Assembly (NCBI RefSeq): GCF_000186865.1
Contig: NW_008705561.1
Span: 2,843,370 to 2,907,369 of the forward strand
Origin: Aureococcus anophagefferens
Taxonomy: Eukaryota > Sar > Pelagophyceae > Pelagomonadales > Pelagomonadaceae
Direction: 5' to 3'
DNA: 64,000 nt
Shown: piece after piece, positions 38,901 to 48,370 of the stretch
How the letters are laid out: each line of letters starts with the position of its first letter
How positions within the stretch are numbered: position 1 is the stretch's first letter
Notes under the pieces: model-generated
What the model saw: only the letters and a program-made list of their open reading frames with translations
The model's database searches: none
Told to the model about the DNA's origin: nothing
Position numbers and translations under genes: made by a program

Positions 38901-39745
38901 GACCCACTCCTTCTTGCGCACGTGCTCCGCGGGGATCTTCAGCTCCACGTGGCCGTGCTGGAAGCGGATGTCGTAGGTGCAGTCCTCGTCGTGGATGCCG
39001 ACGACCATGCCGTTGAAGTAGTTCCGCACCTTCTTGTAGCGCGCCTCGCAGCGGTCGCCGATGTCCATCTGCATGAGGTGGCGCATCTGGGCGTAGTCGA
39101 TGTAGTAGCCGAGGTTCATGCCGCTCTGGCCGTCCTGGGTCTCGATCTTCGTCTTGTTCTTATCGTGGCCCAGCTGCTCCTCGCCGCCGTCGCCGCGGCC
39201 GAAGTAGTAGCCCTTCATGCGGCCCTCGAACTTCAAGGCCGGTATGAACTCGACGCGGCCGTCGGCCCCGCGGCCCTTCTTGAGCTTCTGCTGGCGGTGG
39301 AAGTACTCCATGTTCTTGACGCGGACCTCCGCGATCTCGGCCGGCGTCAGCTGGCGCCGCTCGACCTCGGGCGGCTCGAACTTCTTGATCTTCTCGAGGC
39401 GCTCGCGCTCCGTCTCCGCCTCGAGCTCCTTGACCTCGAAGTCCATGGGCGCCCAGAGCGGGTGGTTCCGCGGCAGCGCCCACGCGGAGCCGACCTGAGA
39501 AAGTTTCGCCTCGGACGCGCGCGGCGCGAACTCCGGGGACGCCGCTTCCGCGCGTTCGGCGTCGCCGCGCCGTAGAGCGAGTGCGTCTCGATGTCGCCCT
39601 GCTGCACGGGGTCCACGAGCGTGATCGCCCCGGCGTCCGCGATCTTCTCGCCGCGGTCGAAGCGGCCCGTGCCTACGTTGCGGGTCTGGGGGGCGCCGCG
39701 CGCGCGCGCCACGCACCCTCGCCGCCGCCGAACTCCCATCGGCAT
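35959..39745 (-). CDS. fusion of FKBP-type isomerase, MYND finger and beta-1,4-galactosyltransferase domain
   Basis: Main exons: about 39525-37510 and 37297-35959. N-terminal exon(s) near 39745-39550 (NVGTGRFDRGEKIADAGAIT) have an unresolved splice. Domain order: charged helix; Tudor-like segment (GDRCEARYKKVRNYF ... CTYDIRFQHG); FKBP domain (AGCLVVCHIIMSRLDGTV to LRFEVDLL); MYND zinc finger (CSWCRKPTRLM, FKRCGRCKTTLYCSTEC, then H..C in the next exon); and a GT7 domain with DIDILPSED, FVGGALAFRPEDY and NDNWGWGLDDEEI, the donor- and metal-binding motifs of beta4-galactosyltransferases. The introner at 37298-37509 splits the MYND finger. No signal peptide is seen, which is odd for a GT7 enzyme; two genes joined by read-through is the alternative, but the MYND finger is only complete when both exons are joined. 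Confidence 0.8.
37298..37509 (-). mobile_element. introner element A-6 (GC donor, inside MYND finger)
   Basis: Perfect duplication GCCCCACC on the minus strand at 37509-37502 and 37297-37290. The element starts CCGCGTGGAAATCAA and ends GTATTTCCACTCAG. Sense core. Splicing GC-AG gives AAWPHHKLVCSK, which completes the last His and Cys ligands of the MYND zinc finger. Confidence 0.95.
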
Positions 39746-39970
39746 CGCTCCGACTGGTTCGTGCCCTTCATCGTGCCGGTGGCGACGCCAGCCGAGAGAC
39801 TAGACGACTTCCACGGCCGTGATGGCTGGCGCGGAGAGCAAGCCCTCGACGACGCGTCGCTGCAGTTTTCCGTTTTCAGCTTGAAGTTCAACGTAGACGT
39901 AGTCCCGAGTCGTGCCGCCGGCCGCGGAGTCCGGCCGACGACGCGACGCGCCGCCCTCGGGCGTTCCCTC

Positions 39971-41813
39971 TTACGGGTCCGCGGGCCAGTCGACGACCCC
40001 CCCGCAGACGTCGCGGCGGCAGGCGTAGAGGTCGCTCTGCTCGCCGCCGGCCTCGCGCGCGGGCTTGCCGAAGCGGTAGTCGCGGCGCACGGAGTCCGGC
40101 GACCGCCAGTCGGGCGACCGCGCGCCGCGCCTGAGCCCCGCTTTCGTCGCCGTGGCCTCGAAGCCCAGCGCGGCCACGGGCAGGTGCTCGTCGTCGGCGA
40201 CGGACCACATGAGGTGCGGCACGAGCTTGAAGCCCCCGTAGCCGAGGTGCTCGAGCGAATCGAGCGCGGCCTGGTCCTCCGCGGAGACGTAGAGCGGCCG
40301 GTGCGGGAAGGGCACGCGCGCCAGGGAGTCGATGCAGACCTGGTCGAAGCCCTCGATGTCGACCTTCAAGTAGTAGCACGCGCCGCAGAGCGAGCCGACG
40401 ACGGCCGCGCACGTGGTCGTGTTGACGCGCGCGCTCGCGCAGCTGTTGCCGCGCCTGCGCTGCTCGTCGCAGGAGAGCGTGCTGCTCGACATCTCCGGGT
40501 TGTCCTTGTTCACGGCGAAGTCGACGTGGGGCGCGCGCGGCGCCCAGGACCCGTCGCCGCCGCCGGGCGGCGCGACGGCGACGAGCCGGAGGTCCGCGCG
40601 GCCGTGCGCGGCGGCGAGCGCGACGACGGGGTGGCGCCGCGCCTGGCGCAGCAGGCCGTCGTTCGCCTCGAGGCCCACGACGCCGAAGCCGTGGCGCCTG
40701 TGGAGGGCGCGCGTGTCCTTTTTCAAAAAAATTCCGTCCCGCGCCGCGCCGCGCAGGTAGGCCGCCGTGTCCGCGCCGTTGTGGACGCCGACGTCGACGA
40801 CGACCTGCCGGTGTTTCGTCGGGGCGCGCGCCGGCGCCGTCGGGCGCCGCCGCCGGCGGGCAGCGCGCGCGGGTCCGCGAGGCGCGCCGCCGCGTCCTCG
40901 ACGAGCGGCGGCGGCGCGGACCTGCGGTCGATGGTTTTTGAAACATGCGGGGGTCGGCACGCGGCGACGCCGGGACGGGACGGCACGAGGTCGCCGGCGA
41001 TGTACTCGTCGCAGCTCGAGCCGCGCCACCGCTTCGGCGCGTCTCCGTCGTCGCGCGACAGCGCGCCGTCGCGGATCGCCTCGCACCTGGCCCGGGCCCA
41101 CCAGGCGAAGCCGCCGACGGGGTCCCGCGCCCAGGCCGGGGGCCGCTTGAGCGTCGCCATGGTCTTCTTCGCGTTGAGTACCGCGCCCGCGCAGCCGGCC
41201 TCCTCGCGGCACCGCTGGAGCGCCTCCGCGCAGCCGCCGCGCGCGCACTTGACGACGATGGGCGGGTCGAAGTCCGCGCCTGCGAGGCGCTCTCCCGCGG
41301 AAGTCTACGTGCGGGACGCGGGGCCGCGCCGACGAGCGCCGTCGGCGTCCGCGGCGGGAAGACGCGGGGCGCCGGCGGCGCCTTCGCCGCCGCCGCGGCG
41401 TCGCCGTAGACGACCGGCGTCGCCGAGGCGAGCGGGTGCGGGTCCGCGTTCGCCGCCGCCGCGCGCGCCGCGCACGCCGACGGCGGCTGCGCCTCGGGCG
41501 ACGCGGCGCGCGGCGGCGCCGCGAGGTCCGAGGCCGCCGTTCGCGACGCCGGTGGCGGCGCGATCCGAGGCGGCGTCGCACCGTGCGGCGTGGCGGCGGC
41601 GACGTCCGCGGACGCCGCGACGACCGGAGGCGGCGGCGCGGGCTGCAGCGGCTGGGAGCCCCGCAGCACGCACACCAGCAGTGCGCCGGTGACGATGCCC
41701 AGCGCGTACGCCGCCAGCGTGTGGCTGCGCGATGTCGACGACAGCTGCTGTTCTGGCGCTGGGCTCGGCTCGGTCTGCGGCGCGTACGGGGCGCGACCAC
41801 GCCGCGACGCCAT
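39971..41813 (-). CDS. membrane-anchored FkbM-family methyltransferase
   Basis: Start MASRRGRAPY at 41813, then a signal anchor (AAYALGIVTGALLVCVLRG) and an Ala/Pro-rich stem, typical of Golgi type II enzymes. Exon 1 is 41813-41330. A 50-bp intron with GC donor and a 7/8 flanking repeat (GCGCGG[C/A]C) leads to exon 2 at 41279 (GADFDPPIVVKCARGGC). Exon 3 is 40804-39971. The exon 2 end is unresolved. Exon 3 holds the SAM-binding core: VVVDVGVHNGADTAAYL, VVGLEAND, then YYLKVDIEGFDQVCI, the LKxDxEG motif of FkbM (Methyltransf_21) enzymes, which O-methylate small molecules or glycans. Acceptor unknown. Confidence 0.75.
41280..41329 (-). other. very short intron (50 bp, GC donor)
   Basis: Minus strand GCGCGGCC at the donor side and GCGCGGAC after the acceptor match at seven of eight bases. 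Removal joins VG to ADFDPP in frame. An internal 29-base GT-AG alternative (donor at 41308) is also in phase, so the exact intron is uncertain. No A or B terminal repeats. Confidence 0.45.
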
Positions 41814-42352
41814 CGTTCCAGGGGCTGCCCCAACGGAGTTAATCCACATATTAAGGACAAAGTTCAAATTTTACCTTACACGGAAATGACCCCTTAGTCA
41901 AGAACAAGCACATTTTCGGTTATTTTTTAACACATCTCGGTTTTTTTTCGCAAATTTTATAAGGATTTTTTTACACCAACGTCCTTTTTAAAAATTTACA
42001 TTTTAACAACCACTTTTTAATGATTTTTTAGCGAGTTTCCTAAAATTTTAAAAAATTTAACCACTTTTGGTGAAGTAATGTTTACCTTCAAAAATCGCGG
42101 TCAGTTTTATATCAGGTTTGGTTAAATATTATTTGGTCTTTTATAAGGTTTTGTGATGGTCACAAAGAAAAACTCACAAACCTAAAACATAAAAAAAAAC
42201 CTACCTAATAGGACTAAAACAGGAAATGACACTTCAACATCTGTTTTTTGGAAAGTCCGGGACAAATTCCCTAATAAAAACTTCCCCATCAGAATTACTA
42301 TGATTTCCTCCTGGGCAATGACACCTCCATCCGGCAGGAATCAGCATGCACT

Positions 42353-42649
42353 CTAAACACCTAATAACATCAATTCCATATTTATCACATTAGAAACATT
42401 CCAATTAGATATATCTTGATTGAAAGCCTCCGCTTGATAGAACATATTTTTCATATTAGTCACATTAGAAACATTCCAATCACCAATATATTGATTAAAA
42501 CATTCAGCGTCCGAAAACATACCTATCATTTCAGTAACATTAGAAACATCCCAATTACCAATAGGTTGATTGAATTTTTCACATGCAGCAAATACATAAT
42601 TCATTTTTTTTACATTAGAAACATCCCATTTAGAAATATCTTCATACAA
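42353..42649 (-). CDS. DUF285-type (BspA-like) repeat protein, probably a fragment
   Basis: 98 residues with four tandem units of about 25 residues: FNQPIGNWDVSNVTEM, FNQYIGDWNVSNVTNM, FNQDISNWNVSNVINM and a first partial unit starting EDISKWDVSNVKKM. This is the DUF285 signature (FNQDISxWDVSxVTxMxxMF). Such proteins occur in bacteria, some protists and large algal viruses; function unknown, often surface or interaction proteins. It ends abruptly after a degraded last repeat (MELMLLGV) and starts without a signal peptide, so it is a fragment of a longer repeat protein. Codon use is AT-rich, unlike every neighbour. Confidence 0.75.
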   Translation of the reverse strand: MYEDISKWDVSNVKKMNYVFAACEKFNQPIGNWDVSNVTEMIGMFSDAECFNQYIGDWNVSNVTNMKNMFYQAEAFNQDISNWNVSNVINMELMLLGV

Positions 42650-42660
42650 TAATTATATAA

Positions 42661-43078
42661 TATACAAAATACATCTCATTCCCTTATCCAGAAAGGGTCG
42701 CGCTTTAGCGGTGAATACAGCGTGGAATTGCCATTCAAGTTTTCGGAAGTGTTTTGATATTCCAGGATTTCAGTTTTTTAAAAGGGAATATTGCTACAAC
42801 TCCTTATATAACACATCCAAATCAACAATCTCTTCCTTTTTACAGACGTTTTTCAAAATAAAATTAAAAAAATTCGAAAAAAAAATAAATTTATTACAAG
42901 ACTTATAGAATATACCAAATACAACTCATTCCCTTATCCAGAAAGGGTCGCGCTTTAGCGGTGAATACAGCGTGGAATTATACAAATACATCTCATTCCC
43001 TTATCCAGAAAGGGTCGCGCTTTAGCGGTGAATACAGCGTGGAATTATACAAAAACCGCATCATTCCCTTATACAGAT
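42661..43078. repeat. 67-bp repeat, three full copies and one partial
   Basis: The unit contains ATTCCCTTATCCAGAAAGGG then TCGCGCTTTAGCGGTGAA and ends near CAGCGTGGAATT. Copies: 42661-42729, 42911-42979, 42980-43046, and a broken one at 43047-43078. The second and third are directly adjacent. CCCTTATCCAGAAAGGG is itself a weak inverted repeat. The unit is notably richer in GC than the surrounding island. Confidence 0.9.
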
Positions 43079-43461
43079 GATCTCAAAAATTTTAACATCA
43101 TGTCATAAAATAACCAGTGTTGTTTAATTATTAACTTCTGGTTGGATATGAACAAACTTTGGTCATTTTACAAGCCAATTCCCCCCAACGGGCCTCGAGT
43201 TTTTGTGGAAACTTGCCATAACTAGGGGATCGTGGGCCGCGCGGTCGTGCCTGTTTGTTGTTGGCGAGCAGGCTTGTGCGCGACGTGGGCGGCGGTAAGG
43301 CGAAAAACGATGTCCCCCACGCCTGCCGCTGCGACGTCTGTGGCAGGCGCGACGACGACGTGTGCGGGCGCCGCCCGGGGCGGCCGCCCCGTGTCCCGGC
43401 GGGGCCGGCCGTAGAACAGAAGACGAGCATCTGGGTGCCCAGGGCGATCCGCGCCGTCAAG

Positions 43462-44262
43462 ATGCTGGGCCTGCGAGCGATGGGCGCCCGCCTGGGCGTG
43501 GGCAGGAGCCTCGCGCGGCCGCTGTCGAGCGTGGCGGCGCCGAGCTCCGAGCTCGGGTCCTTCGACTACGGGTTTAAGAAGGACCGCATCGCGAAGACGA
43601 CGAGCGGCGCCGCGGAGAACCGGGGCTTCACGTACCTCGTCATGGGGTCGAACAAGTTCATCTACGCGTCGGCCGTGCGCATCGGGGCGCTCAAATTCAT
43701 CGCGACGATGTGCGCGTTCGGCGTCCGGGTTTCGAACCGGCGGCCCCGCCTGCCGGCCGCGGAACGCGGCTGGATTTGGGGGGGGAGCGGCCGCCCCGCG
43801 CCGTCGAGGGAAGGCCCCGCGCGCCGCCCCGCGCCGACCCCCCCGCGTGCCCGCAGGTCCGCGTCCAAGGACGTGCTCGCGCTCGCGAGCGCCGAGTTCG
43901 ACGTCGGCGCCGTCGAGGAGGGGCAGACGATCACGGTCAAGTGGCGCGGCAAGCCCGTCTTCATCCGCCACCGCACGGCCGAGGAGATCGCCCAGTCCGA
44001 GGCCGTGACCCTCGACGAGCTCCGCGACCCCCAGCTCGACAGCGAGCGCGTCGACACGTCCGAGTGGCTCGTCGTCATGGGCATCTGCACGCACCTGGGC
44101 TGCGTGCCCATCGCCAACGCCGGCGACTACGGCGGCTGGTTCTGCCCCTGCCACGGCTCCCACTACGACGTCTCCGGCCGCATCCGCAAGGGGCCCGCGC
44201 CGCTCAACCTCGAGATCCCGCCCTACAAGTTCACGGACGACACGAACCTCCTCGTCGGCTAG
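43462..44262 (+). CDS. mitochondrial Rieske iron-sulfur protein of cytochrome bc1 (complex III)
   Basis: Exons 43462-43709 and 43857-44262 give 217 residues. [20 protein letters not shown] is a basic mitochondrial presequence. The membrane helix region is [20 protein letters not shown], and the hinge [17 protein letters not shown] follows directly after the splice. Both cluster-binding boxes are present: CTHLGC and CPCHGSHYD, with two Cys and two His ligating the 2Fe-2S centre. The protein transfers electrons from ubiquinol to cytochrome c1. Without splicing, the intron is open in frame and would insert about 49 Arg/Pro-rich residues between helix and hinge, so gene callers may miss it. It lies just right of the AT-rich island. 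Confidence 0.93.
   Translation: MLGLRAMGARLGVGRSLARPLSSVAAPSSELGSFDYGFKKDRIAKTTSGAAENRGFTYLVMGSNKFIYASAVRIGALKFIATMCAFGVRVSNRRPRLPAAERGWIWGGSGRPAPSREGPARRPAPTPPRARRSASKDVLALASAEFDVGAVEEGQTITVKWRGKPVFIRHRTAEEIAQSEAVTLDELRDPQLDSERVDTSEWLVVMGICTHLGCVPIANAGDYGGWFCPCHGSHYDVSGRIRKGPAPLNLEIPPYKFTDDTNLLVG
43710..43856 (+). mobile_element. candidate introner of another family in the Rieske gene (147 bp)
   Basis: GTGCGCGT (43710-43717) at the donor and GTCCGCGT (43857-43864) after the acceptor CCCGCAG match at seven of eight bases, as a target duplication would. The sequence is GC-rich, lacks the A and B ends and the core, and contains a near-palindrome CCGGGTTTCGAACCGG. GT-AG splicing restores [14 protein letters not shown]. 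Confidence 0.55.
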
Positions 44263-45013
44263 GCGGCGGTACCCGGCGCCGCGGTCGGGCCGCGGCATCC
44301 CTCTTTTCTCCTCCTCCCTTTGAGTTCCCCCGCTCTCTCTATTAAGTTCTAGTACCGCCTTTTTTTGGGAGCGGGGACGCGAGCTCTGGAGGCCGACGGC
44401 GTCATCGCGGCGCTGGGCGGCATCATGCCCGACGGCGTCCGGGCCGTGGGCGAGATCACGATCGTCGACAACGGCGCGCCACACGAGCAAGCTCGAGCGC
44501 CTCGGCCCGCGGCGCGACCGGTACCCCCTCGGCACGTACTTTGCGCCGGCGCTCAGGCTCGCGTCCGTGGCCATCACGCTCGACCACGACATGTGGATCC
44601 CCGGCTCGCCGTTGTCCGTCGTCATCGAGTTCGCGCTGACGCCGGCGGCCCGCCGGCGCCGCACGACGCGCGCCGAGCGGCTGCTCGACGCCGCAGCAAG
44701 TGGCCCATGGGCCGCCGCGCGGCGGCAGCGTGTCGCGGAGGGGCCTGAGGAGCGGGTCGCCGCGGGTGTGAGGAGTTCCGCAAACGCTGGCGCCGTGCTT
44801 CGACGACGACGGTCGCGACGTTCGAGGAAAGTTGTGGAGGCGTTTGTGATGGATTCTCGGCTTCACCGCCTTCAGTTTGAACTTGAGGCCCTAGACGTCA
44901 GACTCAGATTGTGCGCCGCCATACGCGGCGCCTGTGGATCCGAAGTTGAGCATCAACCGCACCCGCGACAGAGACGCACGGACTGCCAAAAACGTCTGCA
45001 CACGACAGCCACA
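44263..45013. other. region with possible gene remnant
   Basis: 750 bases between the Rieske and MYB genes. Near 44391-44480 one frame reads GVIAALGGIMPDGVRAVGEI and then TIVDNGA. Near 44485-44640 another frame reads LGTYFAPALRLASVAITLDH and then DMWIPGSPLSVVIEFALT. Both look more protein-like than random GC-rich frames, and one shift near 44480 would join them. I do not recognise the family. It may be a decayed gene or an unannotated exon pair. The rest is leader sequence of the MYB gene. Confidence 0.35.
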
Positions 45014-45898
45014 ATGCCCGAGCTCGCCACAACGACCCACGACAACAGCAGCGACGAGGACTGCGTCAAGTACGTAAAAGCAGCCACCACCGTTGAAGCC
45101 GAGGACGCCGCCGTGGTGTCCGGCGGCTCGGAGGAGGGGGACCCCGAGCCGGAGCGCCTGCGGGCCGCGTCCAACGACGACGACGGCGTCGACGAGCCGG
45201 AGGCGCCCGCGCGGGGCGAGTCGAGCGCGAACCTCGAGAGCGGCCGGTGGTCCGCCGCGGAGCACGCGCGCTTCGTCGACGGCCTCCAGCGCTTCGGGCG
45301 GCGCAAGTGGATCCGCATCGCGGAGCACGTCGGCACGCGCACGGTCATCCAGGTGCGGTCCCACGCGCAGAAATACTTCAAGAAGCTCCGGCGGACGGCG
45401 TCGACGAACAGCCTCCGGAGCCTCGGCGAGAGCGACGACGAGGGCGAGGGCCCGCCGGCGGCGACGCGGGACTGCGCGACCCTCGAGGCCCTCGACGCCA
45501 CCGAGGGCTTCGCGCTCCTCACCGCGGCCGCGAAGCTCGTCGAGGGCGCGAAGGCGCACGTCCGGCCCGACGAGTCGGGCGACGAGGCCGCGAGCTCGTC
45601 CCTGAGCGCGTCGGGCAGCCTCGACGACCTCCACCGGCCCGACTGCGACGACTCGCGGAAGCGCGGCCGGTCGTCGTCGAGCGAGGACGACGACGAGCTC
45701 GCCGCCGCGGCGGAATCGTCGAAGCGGGCCGCCGTCGCCGTGAGCCCGCTCCTCGCCTCGTCGTCGCCCCGCGTCGCCGCGCCGCTGCTGCCGGCGCCCT
45801 TGGGCTGCCCCGTCGTCTCCGCGGCGACGACGCCCGAGGCGCGCCTCGACGACAGCCGCTACTCGCGCCTCGGCGGCTTCGCGCTCGAGTCGCACTGA
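45014..45898 (+). CDS. SHAQKYF-type single-MYB transcription factor
   Basis: 294 residues from MPELATTTHDNSSDED. An upstream open extension exists but is not protein-like. One MYB repeat GRWSAAEHARFVDGLQRFG, RRKWIRIAEHVGTRTVIQV then RSHAQKYFKKL carries the regularly spaced Trp residues and the SHAQKYF motif that identifies the CCA1/REVEILLE/MYB-related group, which binds GATAA or evening-element DNA. The remainder is Ser/Glu/Asp-rich with an NLS-like KRGRSSS. In plants and algae such factors regulate circadian or light-responsive genes; the target here is unknown. Confidence 0.9.
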   Translation: MPELATTTHDNSSDEDCVKYVKAATTVEAEDAAVVSGGSEEGDPEPERLRAASNDDDGVDEPEAPARGESSANLESGRWSAAEHARFVDGLQRFGRRKWIRIAEHVGTRTVIQVRSHAQKYFKKLRRTASTNSLRSLGESDDEGEGPPAATRDCATLEALDATEGFALLTAAAKLVEGAKAHVRPDESGDEAASSSLSASGSLDDLHRPDCDDSRKRGRSSSSEDDDELAAAAESSKRAAVAVSPLLASSSPRVAAPLLPAPLGCPVVSAATTPEARLDDSRYSRLGGFALESH

Positions 45899-46128
45899 CT
45901 CCCCCCCGAGATCCCCCCCCTTCCCGCCGCCCGCGACGTCGCGGGCGACGATGACACAAAGGAAACTCCCGCGCGCGGCGCCAAGCACGGCCGCGCGCGC
46001 GTCGCCGCCGGGGACCCCCGCCGGGCGGGCAGCGATATGCCCCCGCCCCCGCGATCCCCGCCGCCGAGCAAGGTCTAAATTCAATCCAAGCTAGCATGTG
46101 TGTCACGGCGCGGCGAACGCACCTTACC

Positions 46129-46815
46129 TCACTTACCCGCCGCCGCCGCGATCTCGTCGGCGAACTCGGCCGCGTGGTCCGCGAGCCAGGTCCGGAGCTG
46201 CGCGAGCGCGCGGCCGCGGTGCGAGATGGCGTTCTTCGCGGCCTTGTCCATCTCGGCGTAGGTGAGCCCGCCGCTCTCCGCGGGCTCGAAGACGGGGTCC
46301 CAGCCGAAGTCCGTCGGCCCGCGCGCGGGCACGATCGCGCCCCGCGTCCGTCCGTCGAACAAGCGCACGGGCGCGCCGGGGCCCGCGCAGAGCGCGAACA
46401 AACACTGCGCGTAGGCCCCCTTGTCGTCGTAGGCCGCCAGGAGGTTGTTGAGGCCCGCGTGGCCCGTCTTCTGCAGGAACCACTTGATGTAGGGACCGGG
46501 CAGGCCGTTCAAGGCGTCGAAGCAGAGGAGCGTGTCCTCGCACATGACGGCGCCCCCGGCGGCGGCCGCGGCGAGGACGCACTTCTCCCGCGCGATGTCC
46601 TCGGGCTCGCCCTGGAGCTCGGGCAGGTCCAGGGCGCGGTTGCCGATGGCGAAGGGCAGCGGCGTTCCGGCGTTGAGGATGGCCGTCACCTCCTCGAGCT
46701 TTTTGGCGTTGCCCGTGACGAAGGTGAGCGCTGGCTTCTTCGACGCGAGCGCGGCCATGCTCGAGGCGCGCCGAACGCCAACGACGAGGGCGGCGAGGCG
46801 CAGCGTGTTGCGCAT
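46129..46815 (-). CDS. inosine triphosphate pyrophosphatase (ITPA/HAM1 type)
   Basis: Start options are 46854, 46815 ([13 protein letters not shown], presequence-like) and 46758 ([11 protein letters not shown], just before the domain). [14 protein letters not shown] is the nucleotide-binding start of the ITPA fold. [39 protein letters not shown] and FGWDPVFEP are conserved substrate-site blocks. [15 protein letters not shown] closes the family. It hydrolyses ITP, dITP and XTP to monophosphates and so keeps deaminated purines out of nucleic acids. Length after the presequence (about 209) fits eukaryotic ITPA. Single exon. Confidence 0.92.
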   Translation of the reverse strand: MRNTLRLAALVVGVRRASSMAALASKKPALTFVTGNAKKLEEVTAILNAGTPLPFAIGNRALDLPELQGEPEDIAREKCVLAAAAAGGAVMCEDTLLCFDALNGLPGPYIKWFLQKTGHAGLNNLLAAYDDKGAYAQCLFALCAGPGAPVRLFDGRTRGAIVPARGPTDFGWDPVFEPAESGGLTYAEMDKAAKNAISHRGRALAQLRTWLADHAAEFADEIAAAAGK

Positions 46816-47055
46816 GCACCAGGGGAGAGCGGGGCTCGAGTGCTGCTGCCACAAGCCCTCGGCTCGCTGATCTAGCAGCGCGAGATCGCAGCCCGCATGC
46901 GAGTTTGGTGTTGAGGATTTCGCGGTGATGCTCGCGGTGATTCAAGGTGACGACAGAAACGACGCCAACCAACGTATCCAGGCTCGCGTATCACAGCGAG
47001 CCGAAGGCTTCAACAAGTATCAAGGCAGCCCCGCGTTGTCGAGAGGCTCCGCACG

Positions 47056-48267
47056 ATGGCCGACGCCGCCCTGGGCGCGGCCGTCTTCGATGTCTGTTCG
47101 GGCGTCGCCGCGCGCGCGACGCGCGGCGTCGTCGACGAGGCGGCGGGCCGCCTCGAGTTCCGCCTGGGCATGGTCGCGGCGCGCGTCGCGTCGCTGGGCG
47201 TCACCTTCCGCTTCGAGGCGCCGGCGGCGGCGCCGGCGCCGTCGACGGCCCTCGCCGTCGTGGAACCATCGGTGGCGACGCGGGACCCCTGGGCCTGGTC
47301 GTCCTTCGGCGACACGAACGCGAGCCGGCGCTGGACGGCGGCGCTCGACTGGCGGGAGGCGGCGCCGGGCGTGACGTTCGCGTCCGAGAAGGACGAGGCG
47401 CGCATGGCGCTGCCGGACGGCCGCACGCAGCTCGACCCCATCGTCGAGACCTATCTCGGAAACAACGCGGCGCGCGTCGTCCGCGCCGTGCGGAGCCGGA
47501 GCCGGAGCCGCCAGCACGGCCGCCCGCTCACGGGCCCCATGAAGCCGCGGACCATGGCCGAGGCCGTCGCCGCCTGGAAGCGGCGCGAGGCGCGGCGGGC
47601 GGCGCCCATGACCCTCGCGGAGCGCGAGACCCACTGGAACGGCCGCACGCTCGGGCCTCCCTTGCCCGCGTACGACGCCGTCGGCGACGCGCACTGCACC
47701 TACACGCTCGGCGTCGCCTTCGCCGCGTCGCCCTACAAGGCGGCCCTCGAGGCGACGCGGCCGGGCTACCGCGACGACCTGCTCCGCGCGCCGCGCGTCT
47801 ACCACCGGCCCAAGTGGCCGACGGCGACGCACGCGTACAAGGACGACCCCGTGCTGCCCTCCTTCTCCGTGTCGTCGTGCAGCGAGCCGGGCCCGGACGC
47901 GCGCCACGCCCTCACGTCCGCCGGCGCGGCGGCGCGCCGCGACGCGGCCTACGGGTCGTCCGTGGCGCACGCCGAGGGCCGCCGGTCCCGCGTCTACCAC
48001 GTGCCCCTGTCGCGGACGGACTACAACAGCGGCAGCCTCCACCCGGTCCGCGGCTCCCTCGGGCCCGAGGAGGGCAGCCTCCACTGGGCGTCCGTGCCCG
48101 CGCGGAACTGGTTCAAGCTCCAGTCGGAGAAGACGCGCTCCTTCCACGGCGACAGCTGGATCGAGATCGTCCAGGCCAACGCGATCCACGCGACGACGCG
48201 CGACCTCGCCGTCGAGAACCGCGCCATCTCCAACCCGAAGCTCCGCAAGCGCGGCCGCGCGAGGTAA
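47056..48267 (+). CDS. protein of unknown function, conserved-looking, Arg/Ala-rich
   Basis: 403 residues, one exon. I do not recognise a family. Composition shows many aromatic and His/Asn residues in ordered blocks (for example WNGRTLGPPLPAYDAVGDAH, YHRPKWPTATHAYKDDPVL, and HWASVPARNWFKLQSEKTRS), which is unlike random GC-rich frames. No signal peptide, membrane helix, coiled coil or metal cluster. An (RS)n stretch (RSRSRSR) lies near residue 145. The pattern of short Pro/Tyr/His-rich motifs resembles microtubule-inner or flagellar proteins, but that is only an impression. Confidence 0.7.
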   Translation: MADAALGAAVFDVCSGVAARATRGVVDEAAGRLEFRLGMVAARVASLGVTFRFEAPAAAPAPSTALAVVEPSVATRDPWAWSSFGDTNASRRWTAALDWREAAPGVTFASEKDEARMALPDGRTQLDPIVETYLGNNAARVVRAVRSRSRSRQHGRPLTGPMKPRTMAEAVAAWKRREARRAAPMTLAERETHWNGRTLGPPLPAYDAVGDAHCTYTLGVAFAASPYKAALEATRPGYRDDLLRAPRVYHRPKWPTATHAYKDDPVLPSFSVSSCSEPGPDARHALTSAGAAARRDAAYGSSVAHAEGRRSRVYHVPLSRTDYNSGSLHPVRGSLGPEEGSLHWASVPARNWFKLQSEKTRSFHGDSWIEIVQANAIHATTRDLAVENRAISNPKLRKRGRAR

Positions 48268-48370
48268 CTCGGTTTTTACACTTGTTTTTACGCGCGCCCA
48301 AGTTGCAGCACCGTAAGAATCATTCCCGAGGCGGCCGGCAGGAATTCCTGGCCGATGGCCATGGCATCAC

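Larger units (their letters stand above)
41840..43230. other. AT-rich island of foreign character, probably viral-derived
   Basis: Composition drops sharply from GC-rich to strongly AT-rich at about 41840 and returns at about 43230. The island has long A and T runs, a DUF285-type ORF, and four copies of a 67-bp repeat, but no other host-like coding. DUF285 repeats and a low-GC genome are features of the large DNA virus of Aureococcus and relatives (established knowledge), so integrated or captured viral DNA is the leading explanation. A misassembled viral or bacterial contig is the alternative, although the flanks show no gap. Confidence 0.65.

Noticed and set aside
42661..43078. CRISPR-like array
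   Set aside because: Only three full copies, two directly adjacent without spacers, no cas genes, and the context is eukaryotic; it is a simple repeat.
41840..43230. Organellar DNA insertion as the source of the AT-rich island
   Set aside because: No rRNA, tRNA, respiratory or plastid gene is visible, whereas the only ORF is a DUF285 repeat protein not known from algal organelles.
43725..43745. GGTTTCGAACC in the Rieske intron as a tRNA B-box
   Set aside because: No A-box, cloverleaf or acceptor stem can be formed around it, and it lies in an intron defined by an in-frame splice. It is better seen as a short palindrome.
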